Part shown: positions 40,742 to 50,259 of the stretch, piece after piece
How the letters are laid out: each line of letters starts with the position of its first letter
Position numbering within the stretch: the first letter of the stretch is position 1
Assembly: GCA_028687035.1 (NCBI GenBank)
Contig: JAQUAX010000001.1
Location: 124,001-188,000 of the forward strand
Source of the DNA: Dechloromonas sp.
GTDB taxonomy: Bacteria > Pseudomonadota > Gammaproteobacteria > Burkholderiales > Rhodocyclaceae
Length of the DNA stretch: 64,000 nucleotides
Direction: 5' to 3'
Made by a program: the position numbers and the translations under genes
Notes under the pieces: model-generated
What the model was told of the DNA's origin: nothing
The model's input: only the letters and a program-made list of their open reading frames with translations
Databases searched by the model: none

Positions 40742-43700
40742 ATGTCCAAGACCCGGAATGCCCTCAGCGCCGGACGCCATCTGTGGAAGGCGTTGATCGC
40801 GCTCGCCTTCGGCGGCTTCCTGCTGATGAGCTACGTGGTGTGGTCGGCGCACCGCGAAATCTGGGTCGAGGCGCGGTTGACCGCGCAAAGCCAGGTCGAT
40901 CGGCTCGAGGCGCAGTTCGATGCGACGCTGCGCCGCGTCGACGCCAGCCTCGATGATCTCGCCTTCCGCCTGCCGCGCGAAGCGATGGACAAGTCCCGGG
41001 CCGCTGAGTTCAGGCCGGCGCTGGAAGCCCAGATCGACCGCATGCGCCGCAGTTTCCCGGAAGTCGCCGGATTCCGCGTCATCGACGCGCAGGGCGACGT
41101 GCTCTACCTGGCCGGCGGCGGCGACTACGTCAACCTCGCCGAGCGTTCCTATTTCCGCGAACTCCAGGCCGCGCCGGCGACGCCGATCGTGTTTTCCGAG
41201 GTCGTGCAGTCGCGGATCACCGGGCGGAAGACCGTCGTCGCGGCGAAGCCGGTCCGCGACGAGGCGGGGCGTTTCCTCGGCATCGTCAGCTCGGCGATCG
41301 AACTCGAACATTTCGGTGAACTGCTCGATGCGATCCGCGTCGGGCCGCACGGCGTCATCGCGATCCGGCGCAGTTCCACGCACGACCTGGTCGTCCAGAG
41401 CCATGCCTCGGAAGTGCCGGCGGTGCTGCCGGCCAGTCATCCGGTGCGCTGGCGCATGGCCGGCGGGGAGACGGCCGGCGTTTTCGAGCGCGACGGCGAG
41501 GACGGCGACGTCGTCCGCGTCTGGGCCTTCCGGACGCTGAAGGATTATCCCTTCTACGTGATGGCCGGGCTCGACCAGGAGGACGTGATGGCGGTCTGGC
41601 GCCAGCGCGCCAGCACGGTCGGCATGCTGGGCATCGTGCTGTTCCTGAGCCTGTGCTTCGTGCTGCTGTGGCTGGCCCGCGTCCAGCACCGCGAATCGAA
41701 GGCGGTCGAGAAGCTCGAGCGCCACCGCCGCCAGTTGCGCGAGGCGCAACGGCTGGCGCAGATCGGCAGCTGGGAGTTCGACATCGTCGACAACCGCCTG
41801 TCGTGGTCGGACGAGCTGTACCGCATCCTCGAACTCGATCCGCAGGAGGCGCCGGCGACCTACGAGCAGTTCCTCGCCCGCGTTCATGCCGACGACCGCG
41901 ACCGGGTCGACCGCGCCTACCGGCAGTCGGTCGAACGCCACGAGCCGTACGAGGTCGAGCACCGGATGATCATGGCGGACGGCCGCGTCAAGCTGGTCCG
42001 CGAATGCGGCGAGACCGTCTATGCCGACGACGGCACGCCGCTGCGCTCGATCGGCACGGCCCAGGACATGACCGGCATCCGCCAGTTGGAATCGCAGATG
42101 GAACTGCTCGGCAGCGCGTTCCAGCACGGTGGCGAGGCGATCGTGATCACCGACTGCGACAACAACATCGTGCTGGTCAATCCGGCCTTCACGCGCCTGA
42201 CCGGCTATACCAAGGAAGACGTGATCGGCCGCAATCCGCGCATCCTGTCGGCCGGGCGCAACACGCCGGCGGACTACCAGCGGATGTGGCAGGGATTGCG
42301 GGAAAACGGCTTCTGGCAGGGCGAGATCTGGGATCGCCGCAAGGACGGCGGCATCTACCCGAAATGGCTGTCGATCTCGGTGATCCGCGACGAGGAAGGC
42401 GCCGTCCGCTACTACATCGCCCATTTCACCGACGTGTCGTCCGAACGCGCCGCGGAAGCCCGGCTGCACCACATGGCCCACCACGACGTGCTGACCGGGC
42501 TGTACAACCGGGCCAGCCTGAAGGAGCGCCTCGACCACGGGCTGGCGGTCGCCCGCCGGGAAAATGCGAAGATCGCGCTGCTCTTCATCGACCTCGACCG
42601 CTTCAAGGTCATCAACGACACGCTCGGCCACCATGTCGGCGACGAGCTGCTGATCCAGGTCGGCCGGCGCCTGCGTTCCTGCGTCCGCGAAAGCGACGTC
42701 GTCGCGCGGCTGGGCGGCGACGAGTTCGTCATCATGCTGACCGGCGTCGAGCACAGCAGCACCGTCGCGATGATCGCCGAGAAGCTGGTCAGCGAGGTCA
42801 ACGACCCCTACCAGGTTGGCGTGCACCAGCTCTACACGTCGCCGAGCATCGGCATCGCGATTTTCCCGACCGACGGCCCGGACGGCGAAACGCTGATGAA
42901 GAATGCCGACGCCGCGATGTATCACGCGAAGAACGCCGGCCGGAACAACTTCCAGTTCTTCGACGCGCGGATGAACGAGGCGTCGCTCGAGCGCCTGAAG
43001 ATCGAGAACAGCCTGCGCCAGGGCCTGGGCCGCGACGAGTTCCTGCTGCATTTCCAGCCCATCGTCGATGTCCGCAGCGGCCGGGTCGCCGGTCTCGAGG
43101 CGCTGGTCCGCTGGCAGCACCCGGAGCGCGGCCTGCTGTTCCCGGGCACCTTCATCGGCGTCGCCGAGGAAACCGGACTGATCATGCCGCTCGGCGACTG
43201 GGTCTTCTGGGCCGCCTGCCGCCAGCTGGCCGAATTCCGCCGGATCGGCATCCGTGACGTCAAGATGAGCCTGAACATCTCGGCGATCCAGATGCGCAAC
43301 GGCAATCTCGACGTGCTGACGCGCGGCGCGATCGAGGCCTACGACCTCGAGCCGGGCGACCTGATCTTCGAGATCACCGAGTCGGTCGCGATGCAGCAGC
43401 CGGAAGAAACCGTGCGCATCCTCGACATCCTGCACGACATGGGCGTCACGCTGGCGCTCGACGATTTCGGCACCGGCTATTCGTCGCTCAGCTACCTGCG
43501 GATGTTCGCGCTGAACCACCTGAAGCTGGACCGCTCCTTCGTCCAGGAAATCGGCCAGGATGCCGACGGGCAGGTGATCTGCGACGCCACCATCGGCCTG
43601 GCCCACAACCTCGGCCTGAAGCTGATCGCCGAGGGCGTCGAAACCGAAGAGCAGCTCGACTACCTGCGCGGCCGCGGCTGCGATCTGGTCCAGGGCTACC

Positions 43701-43762
43701 TGTTCAGCAAGCCGCTGCCGGCCGACCAGGCCGTCGACTTCATCCGCCAGCGCAACGGCTGA
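40742..43762 (+). CDS. Membrane cyclic-di-GMP enzyme: Cache-PAS-PAS-GGDEF-EAL
   Basis: A 1006-residue protein. It has an N-terminal span (about 15-37), a periplasmic double-Cache domain (to about 275), a second span (VGMLGIVLFLSLCFVLLWLA), a PAS_3 (about 335-450), a second PAS (about 458-575), GGDEF (RLGGDEFV, catalytic motif at 658-662) and EAL (EALVRWQ, 786-788). Both catalytic signatures are complete, so it may make or degrade cyclic-di-GMP in response to a periplasmic ligand and internal cofactor signals. ATG 40742 gives the correct N-terminal membrane segment. It stands alone; no partner operon is evident. Confidence 0.93.
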   Translation: MSKTRNALSAGRHLWKALIALAFGGFLLMSYVVWSAHREIWVEARLTAQSQVDRLEAQFDATLRRVDASLDDLAFRLPREAMDKSRAAEFRPALEAQIDRMRRSFPEVAGFRVIDAQGDVLYLAGGGDYVNLAERSYFRELQAAPATPIVFSEVVQSRITGRKTVVAAKPVRDEAGRFLGIVSSAIELEHFGELLDAIRVGPHGVIAIRRSSTHDLVVQSHASEVPAVLPASHPVRWRMAGGETAGVFERDGEDGDVVRVWAFRTLKDYPFYVMAGLDQEDVMAVWRQRASTVGMLGIVLFLSLCFVLLWLARVQHRESKAVEKLERHRRQLREAQRLAQIGSWEFDIVDNRLSWSDELYRILELDPQEAPATYEQFLARVHADDRDRVDRAYRQSVERHEPYEVEHRMIMADGRVKLVRECGETVYADDGTPLRSIGTAQDMTGIRQLESQMELLGSAFQHGGEAIVITDCDNNIVLVNPAFTRLTGYTKEDVIGRNPRILSAGRNTPADYQRMWQGLRENGFWQGEIWDRRKDGGIYPKWLSISVIRDEEGAVRYYIAHFTDVSSERAAEARLHHMAHHDVLTGLYNRASLKERLDHGLAVARRENAKIALLFIDLDRFKVINDTLGHHVGDELLIQVGRRLRSCVRESDVVARLGGDEFVIMLTGVEHSSTVAMIAEKLVSEVNDPYQVGVHQLYTSPSIGIAIFPTDGPDGETLMKNADAAMYHAKNAGRNNFQFFDARMNEASLERLKIENSLRQGLGRDEFLLHFQPIVDVRSGRVAGLEALVRWQHPERGLLFPGTFIGVAEETGLIMPLGDWVFWAACRQLAEFRRIGIRDVKMSLNISAIQMRNGNLDVLTRGAIEAYDLEPGDLIFEITESVAMQQPEETVRILDILHDMGVTLALDDFGTGYSSLSYLRMFALNHLKLDRSFVQEIGQDADGQVICDATIGLAHNLGLKLIAEGVETEEQLDYLRGRGCDLVQGYLFSKPLPADQAVDFIRQRNG

Positions 43763-43892
43763 GCGCAGGGAGGCAGCCCCAGGGCCTGCCCGTTCAGCGC
43801 GACGGGCCGGCTCTTTGCCAGGCCACGGGCAATCCGGACCGCCCGCCCGGCAAGGGCTTGCCCGACCCGTCGAAAACCCCGACAAAAAACGC

Positions 43893-43945
43893 TTGCCTCG
43901 TCCGGGCGTTTTTCCTATGATTCAAACGAACGTATGAATCATAGG
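43893..43945 (+). promoter_or_regulatory. Promoter and operator of the fatty-acid TetR operon
   Basis: TTGCCT (43893-43898) and TATGAT (43916-43921) are 17 bases apart. CCTATGATTCA (43914-43924) and TGAATCATAGG (43935-43945) form a perfect 11-base inverted repeat with a 10-base spacer, covering the -10. The inner part TTCAAACG-AA-CGTATGAA (43921-43938) matches the site at 51634-51651, so it is probably the shared recognition core. Confidence 0.7.
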
Positions 43946-43953
43946 AAGTCAGC

Positions 43954-44637
43954 ATGGTCGAAGCACGCAACAACGATACCCGCGAACGCATCCTCGACGC
44001 CGCCGAGCGCCTGTTCATGGCGCACGGCTACGAAGGCACGTCGATGCGCCAGATCACCGGCGAGGCCGGGGTCAACCTGGCCGCCGTCAATTACCACTTC
44101 GGTTCCAAGGAAACCCTGATCCAGGAAGTGTTCCGGCGCCGGCTCGACTGGCTCAACGAGGAGCGCCTGCGCGTGCTCGACGAACTCGAGCGCGAAGCGG
44201 CGGGGCAGCCGCTGAAGCCGTCGCAGATCGTCGATGCCTTCTTCGGCACGATGCTGCGCATGGCCGAGGACGAATCGCGCGGTGGCATGACCTTCCTGCG
44301 CCTGCTCGGCCGCACGCTGGCCGAGCCGTCGGAATTCATCCGCGGCTTCCTGGCGCACGAATACAAGACGGTCGTCGACCGCTACAAGGAGGCGCTGTTC
44401 AAGGCGCTGCCCGACGTGCCGAAGGCCGAAATCGTCTGGCGTTTCCATTTCATGCTCGGCGCCACGTCCTACGCGATCGCCGGGACCGACGCGCTGCGCC
44501 TGGTCACCGACTGGCAGATCGAACCGGAGGATTCGGTCGACCGGCTGGACCGGCTGCTGCCGCGGCTGATGTCGTTCCTGATCGGCGGCCTGCGTGCCCA
44601 GCTGCCCCAGTTCCCGGATGCGGCGGTCGACCGCTGA
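43954..44637 (+). CDS. TetR-family regulator of fatty-acid degradation (FadR/PsrA-like)
   Basis: A 227-residue repressor. The helix-turn-helix is clear (MRQITGEAGVNLAAVNYHFGSKETLIQEVF in parts, residues 30-60) and the ligand domain fits acyl-CoA-responsive TetR proteins such as PsrA and the FadR of Gram-positives. It starts 8 bases after its own palindromic operator, so it represses itself and the downstream fadE, thiolase, fadB and fadL genes. An acyl-CoA is the expected inducer. The same core operator upstream of the second operon (51634-51651) suggests it governs both. Confidence 0.87.
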   Translation: MVEARNNDTRERILDAAERLFMAHGYEGTSMRQITGEAGVNLAAVNYHFGSKETLIQEVFRRRLDWLNEERLRVLDELEREAAGQPLKPSQIVDAFFGTMLRMAEDESRGGMTFLRLLGRTLAEPSEFIRGFLAHEYKTVVDRYKEALFKALPDVPKAEIVWRFHFMLGATSYAIAGTDALRLVTDWQIEPEDSVDRLDRLLPRLMSFLIGGLRAQLPQFPDAAVDR

Positions 44638-44678
44638 AAAACGGCCAAAACCACAAAAGACATAAAAGGAGACAAAGC

Positions 44679-47027
44679 ATGCAAACCCTGATTCTCGTGC
44701 TGGCGGCGGCCGGCCTGGCGCTGGCGGCGACGCTCGTCGTCCGGCCGCTCCGCCGGGCGCTGCTCACCCGGCCGATTTTTTCCGCCTACCGCAAGGTGCT
44801 GCCGCAGATGTCCGACACCGAGCGCGACGCGCTCGAAGCCGGCAGCGTCTGGTGGGAGGGCGAGCTGTTCCGCGGCCGGCCCGACTGGCAGAAGCTGCAC
44901 GCCTACCCGCAACCGAAGCTGAGCGCCGAGGAGCGCGCCTTCATGGACGGCCCGGTGGTCGAAGCCTGCCGCCTGGTCGACGACTGGCAGGTGACGCACG
45001 AACTGTACGACCTGCCGCACGCCGCCTGGCGCTACATCAAGGCGCAGGGCTTCCTCGGCATGATCATCCCGAAGCAGTACGGCGGCCTGGAATTCTCGGC
45101 CTACGCGCACTCCGAGGTGGTGACCCGGCTGTCGACCCGCTCGTCGGCGCTCGCCGTGTCGGTGATGGTGCCCAATTCGCTCGGCCCGGCCGAACTGCTG
45201 CTGCACTACGGCACCGAGGAACAGAAGAACCACTACCTGCCGCGCCTCGCCAAGGGCATCGAGGTGCCGGCCTTCGCGTTGACCAGTCCGTGGGCCGGTT
45301 CCGACGCGGCGTCGATTCCCGATCACGGCATCGTCTGCAAGGGCATCTACCAGGGGCGCGAAGTGCTCGGCATGCGCGTCACCTGGGACAAGCGCTACAT
45401 CACGCTGGCGCCGGTGTGCACGCTGCTCGGCCTGGCCTTCCGGCTGTACGACCCGGACGGCCTGCTCGGCGACCGGAAGGATATCGGCATCACCTGCGCG
45501 CTGGTTCCCTACGACCATCCGGGCGTCGATACCGGCCGCCGCCATTTCCCGCTCAACGCGATGTTCATGAACGGCCCGACCCGCGGCAAGGAGGTCTTCA
45601 TGCCGCTCGACTTCATCATCGGCGGACCGAAGATGGCCGGCCAGGGCTGGCGCATGCTGATGGAGTGCCTGGCGGCCGGCCGCTCGATCTCGCTGCCGTC
45701 GTCGAACACCGGCATGGCGCAGATGACGGCGCGCGCCGTCGGCGGCTACGCCCGCGTCCGCTCGCAATTCAAGATGGCGGTCGGCAAGTTCGAGGGCGTG
45801 GAAGAAGCGCTGACCCGGATCGGCGCCTACACCTACATGATGGACGCGGTGCGCACGATGACCGCCGGCGCCGTCGATCTCGGCGAAAAGCCGTCGGTGG
45901 TGTCGGCGATCGCCAAGTACCACGTCACCGAGCGCGCCCGCCAGGTGGTCAATGACGGCATGGACGTGATCGGCGGCAAGGGCATCTGCCTCGGCCCCTC
46001 CAACTTCCTCGGCCGCGCCTACCAGCAGGTGCCGATCGGCATCACCGTCGAGGGCGCCAACATCCTGACCCGCTCGCTGATCATCTTCGGGCAGGGCGCC
46101 ATCCGCTGCCATCCCTGGCTGCTCGCCGAAATGCAGGCGGCGCAGGACGCCGACCCGGCGCGCGGCCTGGTCGCCTTCGACAAGGCGCTGTTCGGCCACA
46201 TCGGCTTCACCATCCGCAACGGCTTCCGGGCATTGCGCCAGGGCCTGACCGGTTCGCACTTCGTCACGGTGAATACCGACGTGGCGCCGGAAATGCGCCG
46301 CTACTACCAGCAGCTGACCCGCTTCTCGGCCGCCTTCGCCTTCCTGTCCGACATCTCGCTGCTGGTGCTCGGCGGCAGCGTCAAGCGTCGCGAAAAGCTG
46401 TCGGCGCGCCTCGGCGACATCCTCGCCCAGATGTACCTGATCTCCTGCACGCTGAAGCGCTACGAGGCTGAAGGCCGCCAGCCGGCCGACGCGCCGCTCG
46501 CCCACTGGGCGATCTGGGACGCCATGTACAAGGCGCAGCAGGCTTTCGACGGCGTCATCGCCAACTTCCCGAACCGCTTCATCGCCGCCTTCCTGCACCG
46601 TTCCATCTTCCCGTGGGGCCATCCCTACGTCGTGCCTTCGGACGAGGTCGGCCACCAGGTCGCCAGGCTGCTGATCGCGCCGTCGCCGACCCGCGAGCGC
46701 TTGACCGCCGAATGCTACGTGCCGCTCGACGAGAACGAGCCGGTCGGCGCCATCGAACTGGCGCTCGCCGCGACGCTGCAGGCCGAACCGATCGAGGCGA
46801 AGATCCGCGAGGCCGAGAAGGCCGGGCGCTTCGACGGCAACCCGCGCGCCAACGTCCGCGACATCGCGACGGTCGCCGCCGAATGCGGCGTCATCACCGC
46901 TGCCGAGGCCGAGATCATGCGCCGGCGCAACCACCTGCGCGACATCGTCGTGCGCGTCGATGACTTCCCCTTCGACTATGGCGTGGCGACCGCCAACAAG
47001 CCGGCCGAACCGCGGATGGCGGCGTGA
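44679..47027 (+). CDS. fadE: Acyl-CoA dehydrogenase, FadE type
   Basis: A 782-residue long-form acyl-CoA dehydrogenase. An N-terminal hydrophobic helix (LILVLAAAGLALAATLVV) may attach it to the membrane. The dehydrogenase core contains QYGGLEFSAYAHSEVV and TSPWAGSDAASIPD, and a C-terminal domain unique to FadE follows (about 500 onward). It performs the first step of beta-oxidation, forming trans-2-enoyl-CoA. It follows the TetR gene by 41 bases with AAAGGAGA before its ATG, and its stop overlaps the thiolase start. Confidence 0.93.
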   Translation: MQTLILVLAAAGLALAATLVVRPLRRALLTRPIFSAYRKVLPQMSDTERDALEAGSVWWEGELFRGRPDWQKLHAYPQPKLSAEERAFMDGPVVEACRLVDDWQVTHELYDLPHAAWRYIKAQGFLGMIIPKQYGGLEFSAYAHSEVVTRLSTRSSALAVSVMVPNSLGPAELLLHYGTEEQKNHYLPRLAKGIEVPAFALTSPWAGSDAASIPDHGIVCKGIYQGREVLGMRVTWDKRYITLAPVCTLLGLAFRLYDPDGLLGDRKDIGITCALVPYDHPGVDTGRRHFPLNAMFMNGPTRGKEVFMPLDFIIGGPKMAGQGWRMLMECLAAGRSISLPSSNTGMAQMTARAVGGYARVRSQFKMAVGKFEGVEEALTRIGAYTYMMDAVRTMTAGAVDLGEKPSVVSAIAKYHVTERARQVVNDGMDVIGGKGICLGPSNFLGRAYQQVPIGITVEGANILTRSLIIFGQGAIRCHPWLLAEMQAAQDADPARGLVAFDKALFGHIGFTIRNGFRALRQGLTGSHFVTVNTDVAPEMRRYYQQLTRFSAAFAFLSDISLLVLGGSVKRREKLSARLGDILAQMYLISCTLKRYEAEGRQPADAPLAHWAIWDAMYKAQQAFDGVIANFPNRFIAAFLHRSIFPWGHPYVVPSDEVGHQVARLLIAPSPTRERLTAECYVPLDENEPVGAIELALAATLQAEPIEAKIREAEKAGRFDGNPRANVRDIATVAAECGVITAAEAEIMRRRNHLRDIVVRVDDFPFDYGVATANKPAEPRMAA

Positions 47028-48307
47028 TGAAGCCGATCTACATCATCGACGGCGCGCGCACGCCTTTCCTGAAGGCGCAGAAAGGGCCGGGGCCGTTCGC
47101 GGCTTCCGACCTGGCGACGCAGGCCGGGCGCGCCTTGCTGCTGCGCCAGCCGTTCGAACCGTCCGACCTCGACGAGGTCATCCTCGGCTGCGCCGCGCCG
47201 TCGCCGGACGAAACCAACATCGGGCGCATGGTCGCGCTGCGCATGGGCTGCGGCAACCAGGTGCCGGGCTGGACCGTGATGCGCAACTGCGCCTCCGGCA
47301 TGCAGGCGATCGATTCGGCGATCGCCAATATCCAGTGCGGGCGGGCCAACCTGGTGCTGGCCGGCGGCGTCGATGCGCTGTCGCGCGCGCCGCTGCTCTA
47401 TTCGGACGCGATGGTGCGCTGGTTCGCCGGCCTGATGAACCTGCGCACGCCGCTCGCCAAGGCGAGGCATTTCCTCAAGCTGCGCCCGGCCGCGCTGCTG
47501 ACGCCGGTGATCGGCCTGATGAAGGGCCTGACCGACCCGGTGGTCGGCCTCTTGATGGGGCAGACCGCCGAAAACCTGGCCTGGAAATTCGGCATCGGCC
47601 GCGCCGCGATGGACGCCTTCTCGGTCGATAGCCACCGGCGGGCGATCGCCGCGCGCGCTGCCGGCCATTTCGCCGAAATCGTGCCGCTGGTCGATGCCGC
47701 CGGCCAGGTTTATGCCGAAGACGACGGCGTGCGCGCCGACGCCAGCCCCGAGGGCATGGCCAAGCCGAAACCCTTCTTCGACCGCAAGTACGGCCGGATC
47801 ACCGCCGCCAACAGTTCGCAGATCACCGACGGCGCCGCCTGGCTGCTGCTCGCCTCGGAAGAAGCGGTGCAGAAGTGGAATCTGCAGCCGATCGGCAAGA
47901 TCGTCGATAGCCAGTGGTCGGGGCTGGAACCCGAGCAGATGGGCCTCGGCCCGGTGCATGCGTCGACGCCGCTGCTGCAGCGCCACGGCCTGGGACTGGC
48001 CGACATCGACTACTGGGAACTCAACGAAGCCTTCGCCGCGCAGGTGCTGGCCTGCGTCGCCGCCTGGCGTGACGAGACCTACTGCCGCGAACAGCTCGGC
48101 CTGCCCGGCGCGCTCGGCGCGGTCGACCCGGCGCGGCTCAACGTCGACGGCGGCGCCGTGGCGATCGGCCACCCGGTCGGCGCCTCGGGCGCGCGCATCG
48201 TGCTGCACCTGCTGCACGTGCTGCGCCGCAATCACGCGAAGCGCGGCATCGCGACGATCTGCATCGGCGGCGGCCTGGGCGGTGCGATGCTGGTGGAGGC
48301 CTGCTGA
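47027..48307 (+). CDS. fadI: Acetyl-CoA acyltransferase (thiolase), FadI/FadA type
   Basis: A 426-residue thiolase that splits 3-ketoacyl-CoA. The nucleophile Cys is C88 in MRNCASGMQAI, the second catalytic motif is GHPVGASGARI, and the final Cys is in CIGGGLGGAM. The ATG at 47027 shares its A with the fadE stop (TGATG), which decides the start over an adjacent GTG. The length and sequence fit the FadI branch (with FadJ) better than FadA. The next gene, fadB-like, again overlaps by one base, so FadE, thiolase and the multifunctional enzyme are coupled. Confidence 0.92.
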   Translation: MKPIYIIDGARTPFLKAQKGPGPFAASDLATQAGRALLLRQPFEPSDLDEVILGCAAPSPDETNIGRMVALRMGCGNQVPGWTVMRNCASGMQAIDSAIANIQCGRANLVLAGGVDALSRAPLLYSDAMVRWFAGLMNLRTPLAKARHFLKLRPAALLTPVIGLMKGLTDPVVGLLMGQTAENLAWKFGIGRAAMDAFSVDSHRRAIAARAAGHFAEIVPLVDAAGQVYAEDDGVRADASPEGMAKPKPFFDRKYGRITAANSSQITDGAAWLLLASEEAVQKWNLQPIGKIVDSQWSGLEPEQMGLGPVHASTPLLQRHGLGLADIDYWELNEAFAAQVLACVAAWRDETYCREQLGLPGALGAVDPARLNVDGGAVAIGHPVGASGARIVLHLLHVLRRNHAKRGIATICIGGGLGGAMLVEAC

Positions 48308-50217
48308 TGAAACACTGGACACTGGAACACGAACAGGGCGGCATCGCCGTCGCGACGCTCGACCGCGCCGGCGAATCGGCCAACGCGCTGTCGGCCGAGG
48401 TGATGGCCGAACTCGGCGAACTGCTCGACCGCCTCGACCGGCAGCCACCCAAGGGCCTGATCTTCCGCTCGGCCAAGCCGGCCGGTTTCATCGCCGGCGC
48501 CGACATCGACGAGTTCTCGCAACTCGACACGCCGGCCAGGGGCAGGGCGCTGGTCGCGCGCGGCTGGGAGCTGTTCAACCGCCTGGCCGCCGTGCCTTAC
48601 CCGACGCTGGCGCTGGTCCGCGGCCATTGCCTGGGCGGCGGGCTGGAGCTGGCGCTGGCTTGCCGCTACCTCTTGGCGGTCGATGAGCCGGGCACCCGGC
48701 TCGGTCTGCCCGAGGTGATGCTCGGCATCTTCCCCGGCTGGGGCGGCATGCTGCGCCTGCCGCAGCGGGTCGGTCCGGGCGCCGCGCTCGACCTGATGCT
48801 GACCGGGCGCACGGTCGACGCGCAGCGGGCGCGGAAAATGGGCCTGGCCGACGATTGCGTGCCGCCGCGCGTGATGGACGCCGCGGCCCGCCAGCTGCTG
48901 CTCTCCGGGCAGCCGCGCCGGCCGCTGCCGCTGGTCCAGCGCCTGCTCGGCGGGCCGCTGAAGGGCGTCGTCGCCCGTGGCGCCCGCCAGCAGGTCGCGA
49001 AGAAGGCGCGTCCCGAGCATTACCCGGCGCCCTACGCGATCATCGAGCTGTGGCAGAAGCACGGCGGCAACGCGCTGGCGGCGCCGGAGATCGTCGACCG
49101 CATCATCGCCTCGCCGACCGCGCGCAACCTGCTGCGCGTCTTCCGGCTGCAGGAGCGCCTGAAGGGCTTCGGCAAGGACGGTGATTTCACGGCAAAGCAC
49201 GTGCACGTCATCGGCGCCGGCGTGATGGGCGGCGACATCGCCGCCTGGTGCGCGCTGCGCGGCCTGCGCGTGACGCTGCAGGATCAGGAGATCGGCCGCA
49301 TCGCGCCGGCCATCCAGCGCGCCGCCAAACTGTTCGCCAGGAAGCTGCGCGACCCGCTGCTCGCCCGCGCCGCCTTCGACCGCCTGATTCCCGACCCCGA
49401 AGGGCAGGGCGTCGCCCATGCCGACGTCGTCATCGAGGCGATTTTCGAGAACCTCGATGCCAAGCACGCGCTGTTCCGCCAGCTCGAACCGCGCCTGAAG
49501 CCGGGCGCGGTGCTCGCCAGCAACACCTCCAGCCTGAAACTCGAAGACCTGCGGACGGTGCTGCAGCGGCCGCAACGCCTGGTCGGCATCCACTTCTTCA
49601 ACCCGGTGGCGATGATGCCGCTGGTCGAGGTGGTCGCCGCCGAGGGCGCCGACCCGGCCGCGCTGCAGGCCGCCTGCGCCTTCGTCCGGCAGATCGACAA
49701 GCTGCCGCTGCCGGTGAAGAGCGCGCCCGGCTTCCTGGTCAATGCGGTGCTGGCGCCCTACATGCTGGCCGCGCTGCGCGCGGTCGACGACGGCATTGCG
49801 CCGGAAACGGTGGATGCGGCGCTGCTCGCCTTCGGCATGCCGATGGGACCGGTCGAGCTGGTCGATACGGTCGGCCTCGACGTCGCGCTGGCCGCCGGCC
49901 GGCAGCTGGCCGACGGGGCCGAGGCGCCGCGCTGCCTGGCCGAGCGCGTCGCCGCCGGCCAGCTCGGCAAGAAGAGCGGGCGCGGCTTCTACGACTGGTC
50001 GTCGGGCAAGCCGGCCAAGGCCGCCGCCGGCGCGGTGCCGGCAGGCCTGGCCGAAAAGCTGGTCAGGCCGCTGGTCGACCGCACGCAGGCGCTGGTCGAT
50101 GCCGGCATCGTCGCCGACGCCGACCTGGCCGATGCCGGCGTAATATTTGGCACCGGTTTCGCCCCCTTTACCGGCGGGCCGTTGAACCATCGCCGCACGG
50201 GAGGGCGGGCCATCTGA
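48307..50217 (+). CDS. fadJ: Enoyl-CoA hydratase/3-hydroxyacyl-CoA dehydrogenase, FadB/FadJ type (shortened)
   Basis: A 636-residue two-step enzyme. The N-terminal crotonase domain has both acid residues (GGGLELALA and LGLPEVMLGIFPG). The NAD domain follows (VHVIGAGVMGGDIAAWCALRG region at about 298) with catalytic His in GIHFFNPV. At 636 residues it is about 80-90 shorter than usual FadB/FadJ, and the second C-terminal dehydrogenase domain is reduced. It ends LNHRRTGGRAI shortly after the GFGPFTGGP-like segment. It is paired with the thiolase just upstream (1-base overlap). Confidence 0.9.
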   Translation: MKHWTLEHEQGGIAVATLDRAGESANALSAEVMAELGELLDRLDRQPPKGLIFRSAKPAGFIAGADIDEFSQLDTPARGRALVARGWELFNRLAAVPYPTLALVRGHCLGGGLELALACRYLLAVDEPGTRLGLPEVMLGIFPGWGGMLRLPQRVGPGAALDLMLTGRTVDAQRARKMGLADDCVPPRVMDAAARQLLLSGQPRRPLPLVQRLLGGPLKGVVARGARQQVAKKARPEHYPAPYAIIELWQKHGGNALAAPEIVDRIIASPTARNLLRVFRLQERLKGFGKDGDFTAKHVHVIGAGVMGGDIAAWCALRGLRVTLQDQEIGRIAPAIQRAAKLFARKLRDPLLARAAFDRLIPDPEGQGVAHADVVIEAIFENLDAKHALFRQLEPRLKPGAVLASNTSSLKLEDLRTVLQRPQRLVGIHFFNPVAMMPLVEVVAAEGADPAALQAACAFVRQIDKLPLPVKSAPGFLVNAVLAPYMLAALRAVDDGIAPETVDAALLAFGMPMGPVELVDTVGLDVALAAGRQLADGAEAPRCLAERVAAGQLGKKSGRGFYDWSSGKPAKAAAGAVPAGLAEKLVRPLVDRTQALVDAGIVADADLADAGVIFGTGFAPFTGGPLNHRRTGGRAI

Positions 50218-50259
50218 ATTTTTGCAGTACCCACACACAACGAGACAGGAGACAAGACA

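Noticed and set aside
40661-43885. Very long open frames on the strand opposite the cyclic-di-GMP gene and others (for example 44469-46934 and 51655-54120 on the minus strand)
   Set aside because: These mirror recognised genes in high-G+C DNA, where the antisense frame lacks stops. Their translations show no domains and are dominated by Arg, His, Asp and Ala.
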